Source of the DNA: Lineolata rhizophorae
Taxonomy: Eukaryota > Ascomycota > Dothideomycetes > Lineolatales > Lineolataceae
DNA length: 64,000 bases
Reading direction: 5' to 3'
NCBI GenBank assembly: GCA_010093515.1
Contig: MU001680.1
Coordinates: 555,076 to 619,075, forward strand
Each line of letters starts with the position of its first letter. Position 1 is the first letter of the stretch. Below are positions 12,107 through 25,237 of the stretch, piece by piece. Position numbers and translations under genes: made by a program. Under the pieces are notes generated by a model. The model was given only the letters and a program-made list of their open reading frames with translations, had not been told where the DNA came from and searched no databases.

Positions 12107-15062
12107 TTACGCAAGATAGCGGTAAGAGGGCGGAGTAGCCTCTTCGATGCGCTCGAGATACTCGCGCTCGATCAAACTCTCGATGCGCTTCTTTATCATG
12201 TTAACGTCGGGCGTGAACTGCGCCTTGAGCTGGCCGATGGTCTCGCCCACGAGCTGCGAGTGTGAGAGCTCCTTGCGTTGCCTGTTGCGTGGTGATGAAT
12301 TCGTCAGCTTTTACCTGTTCGTCGCTGAACGGAAGGATAAGAGAGTGAAGTGAAAAGCATACTTCATGATCCGCACAATTGCCGCCTCCATGGCAAATCC
12401 TCTACTGTCTTTAAGCTTCTTTTCTGTCTCCCGTCTCTCTCTCTCTCCTTCAACGGTGTTGCCCGTCGAACTACTTCCACCCGCCACGACCACGACCTTA
12501 ACCTTCATAAAGTTACTCTGAAACCCCTCATTGAACCTGAAAACGTCCGTCGGTTTGACATCCTTGGAATGGGGTTCCTTGATTAAGATGCGTGTCTTGG
12601 GCACCAGCGACAGCGACTGCAAGTTGCGAATAAGATCGTCACTAGGGATGTTGGTGCGCGCCTGGATGTCTTCGTAGGCCAGGCGTTCGCCCGATGGTAC
12701 GCTGTTGAACAGCAACAAGATGAGCATGCCATATGTGGAGACATTGAGCTCATGCTTCTTCTCCTTAGTCGCGCCGCCTCCAGCTGGCACCTTGGAGAAG
12801 GTAGCCCGCAGGTCCGCCGTGCCCATGTTGGCTAGCCAGGTTAGTTTCCGCCCGGAGTGCTTGCTGCTGTAAAAGGCCTCAAACCCACGGCGGACTTTGT
12901 CGATCTCGGGCGGGAAAATGCAATGCTTTGAGCGTCCACTAGTAGTGCCATTCTCATCCTCAAGCGCCGCCCACGACTCGATGGCGTCTAGTGGCCACGT
13001 CATGTTGGTGAGAACATTGATATTCAGATCCACGCGCTTGGGGTCTGGGTCACCAAGGCTCGCCACGTGCCGCTTGAAATCCGTCGTGAGCTCCTCGGAG
13101 ATGGTCATGTCCCTGAACATCGCTTCGAGTTTGCCTGTAAAGTTGTTGCCTAGCTCGATCTTCATGCGGCGGATGAACTCTCGCTCCGTGTCGCTGCTGA
13201 GCGACTTGTTCATGAGCAGCCGCTTGGACAGATGTTTCTTGTAATAGCGCTCAAACATGTCCTTGTCGGACACGTAACGCAGAAGGACAATCGCCTTGGC
13301 GAGCATGGTGTCAACCTCGGCTTCCGTCTTGCCTTTGAGGCCTTTCTTCATATTATCGTCGATGAAGAGAGAAATGTATTCCGAGGATCGCGGGAAGGAA
13401 TTTATGAACTCGGCGAAGCTCTTGGTGAGCGCCGTTTGCATGAACTGATCCGAAGCGAGCGAGACACGGTGGATGCGGTCGAACTTATCCTTGAGAGCTA
13501 GAATCTCCTCGACCCACTTAATCGCGGCCATAGTCTGGACATTGGCGGGTCGCTCCTTGGCGGCTCTCCCCTTTCCCTTCTCGTTTTCTTCTCCGCCACC
13601 TTCTGAGGGTCCAGCCGTGGTGGGTTGAGACACTGGTACCGTCGCGTTGTTGATTTCCGTTCCGAGCTCGATAATACGCTTTTGAATCGCCACTACCAAG
13701 GGCTTCTTGTTCTCGTCCACGCGCGCATTCAGCTCGTACACCAGTCCTAACTCCTCCAGTTGCTCATTGTCGATCATGAACCGTACGCCGCTCGGCATAT
13801 CAATGACATCTTGAATTCTGCCCATAATCACCTTGTCCTCTACCACGCTTATAATCTTCGACGTTGTATTCTCGGCCAAGCTTGCCCGGCACCTATCGAC
13901 CTCCTCACGTAACCGGCGCTGCGCGTATCGGCAGTAGCCGCCTGCATCCGCATCTCGCAACACGCGGTCCGCCTCGGTAGCGTAAAAGTCTGCGCTTGAA
14001 TCTAGAAAGAGTCGCTCAAAACTAGTGTCATACAGGGACGATTCCGGTACCACGTCCTGCGGCAGTCTGGTGGATGGGTCGTGTAGAGCCTCGAGCATAT
14101 AGACGCAGGATTTCAGCAAGTGCTTGTCTATCATGTCGCCGTCGCGTTCCATTTGTATTTGGTCCAGCAGGACAGTATTTAGGAGGTCCAGCACAGTCAT
14201 TTGGCCGACGTCGGGGGGACCCGCGTTTTGGGCAAGGACTCCGAGGTCGGCGAACAGGATGCAGTCGCGGAAGAGGCTCATGGCGGCGTAATAGACAGGC
14301 ACTTGGTTGTGATCGCGGCAGTATACGCGGTCCTATGATCGTAAGATAGTTAGCATAGCGCTGCGGACAGCTTGCCGGAAGCCAGTCAGATCACGTACCA
14401 TGTACATTAATACATCTGCTTCCATGTTCATGCAAAGCTGGTGATCTGCCCACTCATCCCTAAGCGCCTTCAAGAATTTTTCCCCAGCCGCGCGAGCGGC
14501 CATGGCCGTGCTAGCGCCCACATCCGCTTGGTTTCGCGTGGTCAGACAGCCGCTGGTCGTTTCGCGTATCCTTTGCATGACATCTTCGGACAGCCACTGC
14601 CGCTCGTGGGCCAAGACGCGCGTGTACAAGACCTCGCCTTTAAGCTTCAAGACGAGTTTGTATGCATGACGATAAAGCGCTTCATAGGAAAGAGTTGAAG
14701 CCCTCTTCTTTTTTATTTCGCGGAAAGAAGCCTCAAGTGTCTTCCAGGACTGGTCGAAATCGACGTCTTCGTTATGGATCTGGAGAAAGGTCTATTAGTA
14801 TAGTATGGTCCTTTCTCTGAAGGTGCCAAACACGCGCGGCTTTATCTCGTGGAGGCACGGCAAATGCAGCACGGGCTCATCTGTTCAGGTTGGAACGGCT
14901 GTAACGAAGTGTCTATTAACACATCGTCAAGCCTGATTCGCGTGTGCTTGCCCCTAGATGGCTTCCTCCCAAGAAGAGAACCAAAAAGCGAAGAGGTGCA
15001 GCAGGCGTCAGACTTACCCTCCGCGGCGTGCGGACCTTGATGTTCCTTCTCCCAGTCAGCAT
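12107..15062 (-). CDS. CUL3: Cullin-3, scaffold of BTB-type CRL3 ubiquitin ligases
   Basis: Scaffold that joins BTB substrate adaptors to the Rbx1 RING protein and an E2 to ubiquitinate proteins. Four exons: 15062-15018, 14779-14399, 14332-12363 and 12281-12107; introns of 238, 66 and 81 nt; 856 residues. The first exon encodes only 15 residues (MLTGRRNIKVRTPRR), which matches the basic N-terminus of Cul3 proteins. Seen: cullin repeats rich in LYRHAYK and LLKSCVYMLEAL segments, the cullin homology domain (DKDMFERYYKKHLSKRLL) and the C-terminal winged-helix end (REYLER...YRYLA). The NEDD8 acceptor is Lys799 in AAIVRIMK, and its codon is split by the last intron (AA|G). Assignment to Cul3 rather than Cul1 or Cul4 is by recalled similarity. 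It diverges from ZIM17. Confidence 0.9.
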
Positions 15063-15716
15063 GTTAGCTTGCGCGTGCCTCGACTGCCGGCGCTCCGCGA
15101 GCAGACCAGGTTCTGTTGCTTTGGTTTGCCGCAGCCTTTTTGTGGGAGTGGATAGAAGCAGGGTGGCGCAAGTAGCCAAGGTGCTGGGGCCAGAGGGCGC
15201 GTCGTGAGAGAGAGCCGGGTAGATTGGAAGTTTCAAAGAAGGAGAGAAGAAGGCGACCCCCACAAGCGGGAAGTGGATATGGCGGGGGAATGAGAGCTCG
15301 GGCTCGCTCGCTTAGTTTGCCGCAAACGTCTAGGTCGAGGGCAAAAAGCCCTATTTAAGAAGGCGGTACCATGAAAATATAACGTCGAGCAGGCCTTTTC
15401 CTGCCTGTTCCAAAGAATTTCACGCAATAAAAATGTACTTTGGGTTGTTTCTTGTGGAAAGAGCGACCCATGAGCCAGGGACACAGACTCGGCGGCAGCT
15501 CTTCCGAGACACTGGGGCCCCGGTCCGTGCGTACGTGCCTAGCTGCCTGCAGGCCTCATGGTCTTGGCGATGACCGAAGCGGCTCAAAATTTCACGCCCG
15601 TCACTTCGCAGTTCGACTCTATCTTAGCACCACGCTTGCAACTTGGGAGCACCAATCCTCGACCCTAGTCTTGCGCGCAATCCGTATCTCAGTTCGAAGA
15701 GAGCACCGGTTTCATA
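15063..15716. promoter_or_regulatory. Divergent intergenic region between CUL3 and ZIM17
   Basis: 654 bp between two outward-facing start codons, so both promoters lie here. A TATA-like TATTTAAG is at about 15352-15359. No gene, repeat or other specific motif was recognised. Confidence 0.5.
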
Positions 15717-16511
15717 ATGCGTGCCTCCCGCCGTCTCGTCTCACAGCTCGCGACAGCCTCTTCGCAACGACCGCTCGCATCTTCGTCTCCCGGGACACCG
15801 TCATCATCAGCACTCCCCAAGCTGCGATCGCGCCCACAAGTCAACCTCCGACCCATCATCTCTGCTCTCCGCCCCCAACGCGCCGCCTTCACGAGCACCC
15901 CCTCCCACCTTCACGAGCACCACTCTCCCTCGGACCCTCAGTCCTCCCGGCCCCTAACCACCGGCGGCGACGGCCGCGCTCCCTCCTCCCAGGAGCCGCT
16001 CCCCGAAGACGTTCCTTCCTACCAACTCACCTTCACCTGCAAGAAGTGCGCCACGCGCTCCTCGCACCGCATCACCAAGCAAGGCTACCACGGCGGCACC
16101 GTCCTGATCTCGTGCCCCGGCTGCAAGGCCCGGCATCTCATTTCGGACCATCTTAAGATCTTCTCCGACCGGCCCGTCACGGTCGAGACCATCCTGGCCG
16201 CGCGCGGCGAGATGGTGACGAGGGGCGTGGCGCAGCCGAAGGTGGTGGCGGGAGAGGGCGTGCGGGAGGCGCCGGCGCAAGAGGGGACCGCCGCGCGGAC
16301 ACCCGAGCCGACGAGCATCCCGGATGGGGATATCGAGTTTTGGGGAGAGCCGGATAGGCCGCATACGCGGGAGCCTCCCTTGGCGTCTCAGGGTAAGGGG
16401 GGCACGCACCATGAGAATCCAGGCTACAATACGTATACGGACGAGCACGGTGGGCGGAGTCAGGAGGCGAGGAATGCGGAAGAAGAAAAGAGGCGAGCCG
16501 GACAACAGTGA
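15717..16511 (+). CDS. ZIM17: DNL-type zinc finger protein, mitochondrial Hsp70 escort protein (Zim17/Hep1/Tim15)
   Basis: Matrix co-factor that keeps mitochondrial Hsp70 (Ssc1) soluble, supporting protein import. Single exon, 264 residues. The N-terminus ([18 protein letters not shown]) is basic, hydroxylated and free of acidic residues, a typical mitochondrial presequence. The zinc ribbon lies at residues 103-150: Cys108-x2-Cys111 and Cys133-x2-Cys136, with [10 protein letters not shown], the [15 protein letters not shown] link and the family signature [10 protein letters not shown]. The fold ends near residue 165. A C-terminal tail of about 100 residues, low in complexity and charged, is absent from the shorter yeast protein (about 174 residues). 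The ATG at 15717 is the first in frame and begins the presequence. Confidence 0.92.
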   Translation: MRASRRLVSQLATASSQRPLASSSPGTPSSSALPKLRSRPQVNLRPIISALRPQRAAFTSTPSHLHEHHSPSDPQSSRPLTTGGDGRAPSSQEPLPEDVPSYQLTFTCKKCATRSSHRITKQGYHGGTVLISCPGCKARHLISDHLKIFSDRPVTVETILAARGEMVTRGVAQPKVVAGEGVREAPAQEGTAARTPEPTSIPDGDIEFWGEPDRPHTREPPLASQGKGGTHHENPGYNTYTDEHGGRSQEARNAEEEKRRAGQQ

Positions 16512-16867
16512 GGGATTTTAAACGGAAGTTATCTAGTCATGACGCCGGCGTGAGATACTCTAGAAGGCTGGCATGTCGGTTTTTACACTACGGGATTCGA
16601 GCTTGTATTATATGGGATTTTGAGACGATCCGTCTCATTAAACGGAAAGCTGATAGGTATGATTGCAGGAAATACTCCTGTATGTAATGCATTACTCTGT
16701 TCTGAAGAGGCTGTACAATAGAAACATTAAACAACATGGTATAAAATTACGGGCTATACACCTTAATTCCCAACAGTTTTGAACGGCCAGGACATGCAGC
16801 AATAATGGACTAGTGAAACCTTAACACCATTATACTTATGGCTTAGCCCAACATCTCTCTGCACTCT
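16512..16867. other. Convergent intergenic region between ZIM17 and UTP20
   Basis: 356 bp, relatively AT-rich, holding the 3' ends of two convergent genes. Nothing else was recognised. Confidence 0.6.
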
Positions 16868-19800
16868 TCACCATTCCCTAATACCCTTGACTTTCTTCAC
16901 CTTCTCAACCCCAAAGCCTCTAGATCCAAGCCTCTTCCTCTTCCCCACCTTTATCCTCTCTCTACCCCTCCCTTTCCTCATCTCCGCAATTCCCTTCGCC
17001 TTCTCCATCACCCTCTCCCTCCTCCTCTCTTCCCTGCGCCCTCGTACCCCTTCCCTGACTTTGCCCAACTCGCGCACAAATGCGTCCGTGCCGACTTTCT
17101 TCTGTAACATACTTAGTAGTTCCTGGGCTGCGCCGACAAGCGTCTTGTGATCGTCCTTGTCAACGGCAGCCGGGATGGGGATGGCGGGGTCCGTAAGGTG
17201 CGCCAGAGGCGTGAGCAGGGTCATCAGAGGTGTGGACTCCATAGTGTCAGTCGAGATTCCAAGGAGGACTTCCGCAGGCAATGCGTTGGCGAGAGCGGCA
17301 AGGAGTTGTAATGAGGCAGACTTAGAATGCAGAGCGGGAGGAGATCCCGTAGGGTTAGGCTCCGGGTCCGAGCGCACGAGGACGGATAGCCGATGAAGAA
17401 GGTGGTGCAACGCCGTTCTTCCAGTTGTCTGAACCTCTACAGCAGGGCCAACAATGTCTTCCTCATCTATGCCTCCCCATTCCTCTTCGGAATCGTCTTC
17501 CGCTTCAACAGGAGCATCATGCGGTGTCCAGGACATTCCATTTGCCCCAAAACATCTGCCCAGAAATGCTAGATTCCTTGCCGTTTGCTTTGCTAGCTCT
17601 TCGCTGATGCTCGGCGAACCCATGACCTTCAATTCAGCCTTGGCCAATCTTCTCAGATCATCCTCGTCCAATTCTAGTCCTCCAGATCCGACAAGTGGAA
17701 TCTTACCCAGGCCCTCACCTGTACCTTTCCTTTCACTGGTTGCGGAAGCAAAGTCCGCAAAATAGGCACCCACGAGTCGTGCAGAGGTGAGTTTGACCCA
17801 GGCGTGCGGGTAGGCGAGGAGAGACTGAATGGCGAGCCAGGTCTCCGTCGTAGACCCGGCAAAAGTAACCGACGACTGAAGCTTCGTAAATTTAGAGAAG
17901 GCCTGTAGGCCATAATATAGAATCTCCCAGTTGCTGTTGTCAGCGTCGCGAGACGCTGCTTGGTCTAGTAGAATCGTGGATACGTTGTCTAGCACGAATG
18001 AGAGGTCCTTCGATGGTGGTGATTCGATGGCATCAAAGTACAACAGCCAGCACTGTACCGAAACCCGCTTTAGTAGAAGTTGTGTGTCCTGCTCCAGCCA
18101 AGCTCTAAGTAGCGAAGTGAACGTTTTCATCCTGTCTTTGTCCGCACGCTCAAACACAGATTTGACCAGCGCTCCAGCCATCTCACGACATTCGGCGGAT
18201 TCGTCGTTCGTCATGACCATGACGAGTGGAACATACACCGTGCCCAAGATATCTTGGATGAGGTTGTCTCCAACTTTCGTGAGCAGCAAATGGATTGCCT
18301 CCATAACCGACTGACGACCTTCGGCATGTTGGTAGTCGAGGTTCTTGACTAAGAAAGCAAGTTGCTTCGACAGTCGACCCCTAGCTTGCGGATACTCCAT
18401 TAAGAACTGGAAATAGACGCCTCGAGCTAGGTCCCGCGCGGCGCGGGTCTGGTTCGTGACCATGATAGCACCAACCACATCCATGATCTCGTAGACTTCC
18501 GCAATGACCATCTTGCGACTTAAAACTGCTTTCAGGAAGTTGAACGTGACACCTTGCTTGTCGGGTTCCTCCAGGTCTGGTTTGATACGTTTCAACAAAT
18601 ATGCAATATTACCCTCCTTGATCTCGATGCTCTTGCGTTCGCGAAGAATAGCAGCCACAAGTTTGAGCGCTGCTTGTGCCAGTTCAGTATTTGTGCTCAC
18701 GGCAGCTCGCAAGATACGGACAGCTTCGCTGATAAAGACGTGCGCATCCTTGTCGATTTGCGATAGCGGGACACGGATTATCGTCGTGAGCAGACGGATC
18801 GCTGAAGTCTGTACTTCTTCTTGTCCCTGGACAATGGCATCACCGATGATAGGCATAAAGCCTGCTAGATTTTGGGGGGTCTGCAACTCGTTGTGCTTAT
18901 TCAGGACAGTCCGCAAAAGGTCGAGTGCAAATCGGACCATCTTGTAAAAATGGGAAGTTGGTGTATCCTTTGGCCTGTCCTTGGCTCCTCGAAGATTGAC
19001 TAGATACGCTGCCATTTTATGATCGGTCTGTTGTTGCCATGGCTTTGCCAGTTCCCGCTCAGACTTATAAACTTCCTGAACGACCTCGTAGCAGAAAATG
19101 AGGATATCCCTGTCATTCACCGACTCGTTATGGAGGACTCCGAGGCCAATACGACGTTGCAACTCGTCAATCTTTTTGACTATCTTCGCGTCCAGCCTCT
19201 CTTGCAGAAGCATCTGAATGGGCCGAATTAGTTGAACGAGGTGCGACAGGGTAGTGATCTTAGCAATCAACTCCATCGAATCGTAGCTCTTGCTTGACTT
19301 GACCTCCTTCATTTTGCTGATGTATTCCTCTGCATCTTTTTCCTCACCCGTGACGCCAAAGATGTCGTCCATGATGATATCCATGATTTGTGGGAGACAG
19401 TAATTTAGGTCACCGGGCTTCAAACTTGGCGTGAGAAATACCAGAATTGAGTGAACAGTAAAGGAAAGAACGTGGAGTTGGTAGCCCCTCTGCAGTGCCG
19501 TTCGTAACTCCTTAACTAGGAAACCGAAGTATTTAGGTCCGATCAGAGAGGCAATATCAGCGAGAGTCTTCCTCGTCATGTCCCTCGCCTCCGGCGCTCT
19601 GCTTCGAAGGATGTGGCAGATATCTGTTAAGACAGGCGGCAATTTAGACGCAAACTCTGAAGGAGGAAGCAGTAATAAGAGCTTTGTCATAGCTATTGCC
19701 ACAGGAACGCGCACGCTGACAGTCGACTCATCTTTGTGGTGCAAGAAGCCCATTAGAATAGGTAAAATACTCTGGGCTAGGTCCTTTGAGAGATCTTCTT

Positions 19801-22800
19801 GCGAAGGCATCGTTTCTGATAGTCGATTCTGTCGTAGATCGATGATCATTGAATCTCCCGCTTCGCCAGAAGTCGCGCTAGACTCAGACTTGTCACCACG
19901 TTCCGTTCCGGCCCTGCTTAAAGCATCAATTGTAGCACTGAGGAGTCTAACCACGGTCTTCTGGTCTTCCTTTGATTGCAGAGAACCAACATATTTCCGC
20001 AGAAGAGGCTTGTATTGGCCCCATCTCAATCGACCGGCCAAAGCGCCTACAGTCGTAATCGCTTCTGCAGCAAGGTTGCTTGCGCTGTCGTCTTCAGCCT
20101 TGTCAAAGATGAAATGTTCGACAAGGGGAATGAATAGTTGAGAAGCATTCTCTCCCGAGATGGCTCCTTTTGACGCTTCAGCCGCCAAGCGGCGCAGGGC
20201 CCGCAGCCTCCGGTGCTGCTGGATGTGTAAAACGTTCGTGAAAAAAGAGGCTTCGTCATCATCTCCAACGAGCAATACATGCATGCCGGAGACAAGTGAC
20301 CAGTCGGGGAAGCTCCGGATGACTTCGGCCACGATACTAAGACATTCCACTCGGATCAGCTCTGTGCAGTCACGGATCGTCTTGTACATGCATGGCAGCA
20401 CGACAGACTCGACGATGTCCTTGCACTTCTTCTGATCCGGCCGGTTTGCATCGCTCGCTGCTTCGACAAATCTTCGAATGCCATGAGCCGCACTCGTGCG
20501 AATGACCATTTCTTCCTCCTCCTTAATGTAGAACATCATGTTGTACAATAGCGGCAGCCACTGCTTAGCTGCGAAGGCCTTGCTCTTGGTCCCGCTGATC
20601 ACTGTATACGCATCTCCCCGCCGCTCAAAGTCCGGTTCATCTAGTCGCATCTCGGACATAGAATTGAGATTTCTAGACAGTGCCGCCACCTCTTTTAGCT
20701 CAGAATCCTTTTCAGCAAGGTCATCCAAGATGTCACAGATAAGCAACCTGCCGGGCGCATCGCGATAGAACTCAAACAATCCGCAGACATTCAACAGACA
20801 GTTCTCTAGAAGCTCGCTGTTTAAGCTTGCTAGCTTCGGTATGAAGTGGTGCAGGGTGGGTAGCAATTCCCGCTTTGTCTTGTGGCTGACTCGTTGCCTC
20901 GGCTGCCTAAGGAGGAAGAGTGATAAATCGATAAAATTCTGAGCTTCTGCATCACCAACAGCAAACGGGGCGAGCTGTGACACGCGTTGAACTCCAGTAT
21001 CAAGGACCTCTTTGCTCGGATTGCCGCGGATCTCTGCACCAAGTCTAATAAGGAACTCGTTTGAATGCCGTTCAAGAAGATCCTTTCGGATAGTAGCTTG
21101 CTTGCTTGCAAGTTCGTTCGTCGTCTCAAGGGAAGCAAGGTTGATTAACTGTCCCAAAATGTCGTTCATGATAAAGAGCTTGACAACATCCTTAGTGAAA
21201 GGGACCTCGAGACACTCGACAACCTTGGGTACAAGTTGGTTGTTGTACTCCACGAGAAGCGGCGCTGTTTGGAGATGCTGACTCCAGATTCCTAAGAGTT
21301 TCAGTATCCCAGACACTGATTGAGCGGTTTCAATCGGAAACTTATCAAGCCGAGGCTCAATAAGATGTTCCATGATAAATGGAACATATAGGTTCCAATC
21401 GAAGTCTGAGCAATGACCAAATAGCAGGTGGAGGCAATGGAATCCAAACTGCCGGATTGAACGCTCAATTGACACCTGCTTTCCTGTCTCTGCAGCATCC
21501 ATCTCGTCATTTGAGAATCCGACGCTTCTGGATGCGCTAGAAAGGCAGAATAGAATCGGATCAACAACATCCTTGACAAAGGGCCTCATGTCCGACCCCA
21601 GAGTCTCTAGGAAATCTTCTAGCAATCTTATCAAACCGAATTGCTTCCGCGTACTCATTCGTTCTTGCTGAAACTGCTCCTGCTCTCCTAAACCCTCTTC
21701 GAGCACCGAAATCCCACTCAAAGCGCCCAGGCCAATGTTCAGGAAATGTCGAATATCTTCTTCCTCAAATCGTGTCAAAGCTTGGAAAACAGCTTTCCTC
21801 CTGGTCTCTTGTCCGCGCTTCCCGCTTGCAGATCCCTGTCTCATCACGACTTTGCCATAGAGTAGTCGAAGCAGCACTGGCATTAGGTCTTCGCGATGCT
21901 CGGCTTGCACAGTGCTGTCATCCTGATCAAGGTCCAGGAAGATAGCAATTTGCTCCCGAAAGCGTGCGTCGTCCAAGATATTCATCAAGTTTTCTTCGTA
22001 GTGGTTGATGCTACGATTCTTCCATGCCAAAACAGCTTTCAAAGCAGCCTTTTGAATTTCCACATCGCCGTTTGCGAGGAGGTTCAGAAGGGCGTGATAG
22101 ACTTCTGTCGACTTGTAGAGCACCTTTGGATTTGTGAACTGTGCAAATACCGAAAGCAAGGCTTTTTGGTCCTTTCTTGACCACGTCGGTTTGGATTGCT
22201 CTTTTTCCTCCGGCTCCTCGCCCTTGGCATCCGGCGTGGCGGCTTCATCCGAATCACTGTCCAGGGCCCATCGGAGGAGAGCTGGAACAAGCATCCGAGA
22301 TTTCTTTTCTGCGACTTGTGGAATCACATTCAGCACTTGCAACGCCTGGCTTCTACTAGCAGTTGTCCGAGCCGGAATGATTGCGTGCGTCTTCTCGAAC
22401 CGCTCGCGGAGTTTGTTTGGCGCATCGCTAGTGATTTCCCAGCACTCTTTCTCGAGACGCATAACGCGATTAAGATTTGTGCATTCAAATTCTGTGATGA
22501 CTTGGTTTGTTTGCTCATTGGGCGATTCCGAGTCCGGATCGGAGTAATTTCCTACCTCATTAGGTGTCATGATCCAGTCGATCGCGAGTTGAGCCACAAC
22601 CTCTTCACCAGTTTTTGATGCCACAATGTCCTTGAACGCGTTGCACGCATCCTCCCAAATCTGGGACATCTTGACATAAAGCAACCCGAATAGATATGCA
22701 GGTATAGCTTTGCCCAGCCAAGGGTCTTCCAAAACGCTGGCATAAGTGAGAGCAAGCCTTCGAACTCGCATCGAAGCAGCTCGGACCGTTTGAATGTTTA

Positions 22801-24963
22801 AAGGAGTGCTCTCAATGGCTACCGCATTCGACAGAACCTCTGCATGTGGCGACAATCTTGCGTCGTATATTGTAGCAAGAACTTCCAAGGTATTCATCCG
22901 AAGGCAGTGAGATGGCGAACTCAAGCAACCGATAGCCGACTCAATAAGGGCCGGTACAGCCTCGTTCTCATAATCCATTTTCGACCCGTGCCGCTTTAAA
23001 AATTCCGAGACGTTCGCCCAGAACAGTGGCAGTCTGCTTAGTTCGCCGCTCGCCTTGCACAATATTGGCCAGATGATTTCAGCGCGAACTTCAGGCGACG
23101 TTTCGACGACATAGCGGAGGCCGTTGCCGAAAATGAACCTGTTTCTTAAAGACCTGGCATCATACATATTCCTCGCATGCAGTTCGCGGAGGAGGGCCTC
23201 GATATCCGCGAGCGCTACTGTTCTCACATTTTCGCCCATCCGAACGGTTTGCAAGAGTTCAATTGCGTTGTTGCATGTCAAAACGTCGTTCTCTAAGGTC
23301 TCCTGACTGGCATGATGTGCAATGGATTCAAAGGCGCGAATAAATTGAGCGTCCCATTGTTCGCTCGAATACTTTAGTGGCGACCCATCGAAACATCCCA
23401 TCTTCGCAAGCATCGGAATAACCAGGTGGAACTTATCCTTGTTATGGTCCAAATCATTCGCAACGATTCTGCCAAGTTGAGTGAGTACGGCTGGCATATG
23501 AGAGGGCTTGAAATCTCTTACGTTTGAATATTCGGCAACTGGAACCGTTGCCGCAAGACTTGAAATCGTTCAACTCCCAACTTGGCGTATATAAGCCAAA
23601 GTGTCGGGAGATGGCCGCTCTCCGAGAACGAATCTTTCAAAAAGGCCAGTGTCCGTTGCTTCAAGGCGTACTCCATAGGGGTATATTGAAGTAGCATAAC
23701 CACCAGGGAAACCAACTGCCAAGAAACCCCCTCGCCAAACCCCACGCCCGTGGTTCTCATGGCATCAATAAGGGATTGGGTATCGTCAGTGATCACGTCC
23801 CAGTCTAGAATCCTGGAACCTCTCCTAACTCCGAGCACGGTGGTTCGCAGCCGAAAAGCGCACTCATAGTAGAACTGAGGAGTTATGGATGTACTAGTAA
23901 GAGACTTGCGGCAGGAGAGAAAGTCATCGTGAATGATGTCGAATATGGGCTTAAAGGTCTCGGCGTTGGTATGATGGATAACCGCCACCAGCACACCAAA
24001 CAGCACCTCAAGCTGCGGCAATTCCGTCCGGACGTCGGAATGGACCCTTGCAGCATCCTGCATGGCGCACGACAGCAGTTCTGTGAACACCGCCTCTCCA
24101 CTGGAATGGATCCCCTGCTGCACGCCTTTGATCGACTCCACAAACAGCGTCATCAACCCCTGCTTATACAACTCTACATCACCCCCCTCCTTCTCGGCGC
24201 CCTCCACGTCCCTCAACGCATGCCGGACAATCCTCCTCAACGGCTCCCCATCTCTCCGATACGTAGCGCCTGCCTTGCGCAGCAAGAAACTCAGCGCCTC
24301 CGCGGCGAAGCGCACGACGAAAGGGCGCTGGCGCCTCCGGGCGCCCAGCAGCGGCGCGACGAGGTCGAACAGGGGCCGCAGGTCGGGCACGAGGAGGCGC
24401 GACAGGAACTTGAAGAGCCAGGCCAGACACTCGAAGCTCCACTCGACGGGCTCGACGTCCGGGTGCGTGGCCGCGACCCGCGAGACGGCGCCGACCAGCG
24501 GCGCGAAGTGCGGCTCGAACCGCGCGCCGAGGTCGTGCGCCAGCTGCGCCACCAGGCTTAGCAGCGGCTCGAGCGACAGCGCGTCCCGCCCGTCAATGTA
24601 CTCGACCAGCAGCGTCACAATCCTCTCCTGGTTCAGCAGGATCTGCGGCAGCGTCTCGCAGAGCGGCACCATCTTCCTGGCGAAGGCGGTGAAGTTCTCC
24701 GAGAGGTTCATGTCGCGCCACTCGTCGAAGGAGGTCTTGAAGTACGAAGTCGCGGCCGAGAGGTCCTCGTCGGCGAAGTCGTGCCGCCGCGCGCGGCGCA
24801 CGGGGTCAATGTTGAGCTTCGATATGCGCTCCGTGAAGGACTCGAAGTGGTGCTTTCGGGAGGATTCGGTGCCTCCTTTCTTTTTGCTGCGTTTGACGAT
24901 TTTGAAGGCCCGGCCGGAGGAGCTACCTCCTGCTCGGCCGCTGCCTCGAGACATGGCAGGCAT
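16868..24963 (-). CDS. UTP20: U3 snoRNP-associated protein Utp20 (DRIM), small-subunit processome scaffold
   Basis: Very large HEAT/ARM-repeat protein of the small-subunit processome, needed for 18S rRNA processing in the nucleolus. Two exons, 24963-23522 and 23468-16868, join into 2,680 residues, close to the family length. The 53-nt intron (23469-23521) is set by frame: a nearer AG would give 31 nt and break the frame, while the chosen site gives NIQT|IVANDLDHNK. The N-terminus has the family pattern of a short basic region then RKHHFESFTERISKLNIDPVRR. The C-terminus is strongly basic (REERRRERVMEKAKG, then VGKRKRLGSRGF), fitting nucleolar localisation. The second exon is 6.6 kb without interruption. 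Two in-frame ATGs lie at 24963 and 24954; the first is used. Confidence 0.93.
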
Positions 24964-25237
24964 GGTTGTGGGAGACGAATGGATTTAATTTCGAAACTGG
25001 TTTCCCGGCCGTGGCTTAAGAGAAAAAAAATTGAGGCTAAAACTTATCGATTATGGTGAAGCGGGGGCGGAGAATCTAGCTCCCGAACAATTGATAGCTA
25101 GGTCCTCGGGTACCGGCAAATCGTGTTCTCCCGAATGAGATAGCTTCACTGTACGGAAGTGCCTTCCGAAAGTTTCTACCCCCTTTTTCTCGCGGATGCG
25201 AATTTTGACTGTCTTCCTACAACCTCATCATCATTCA

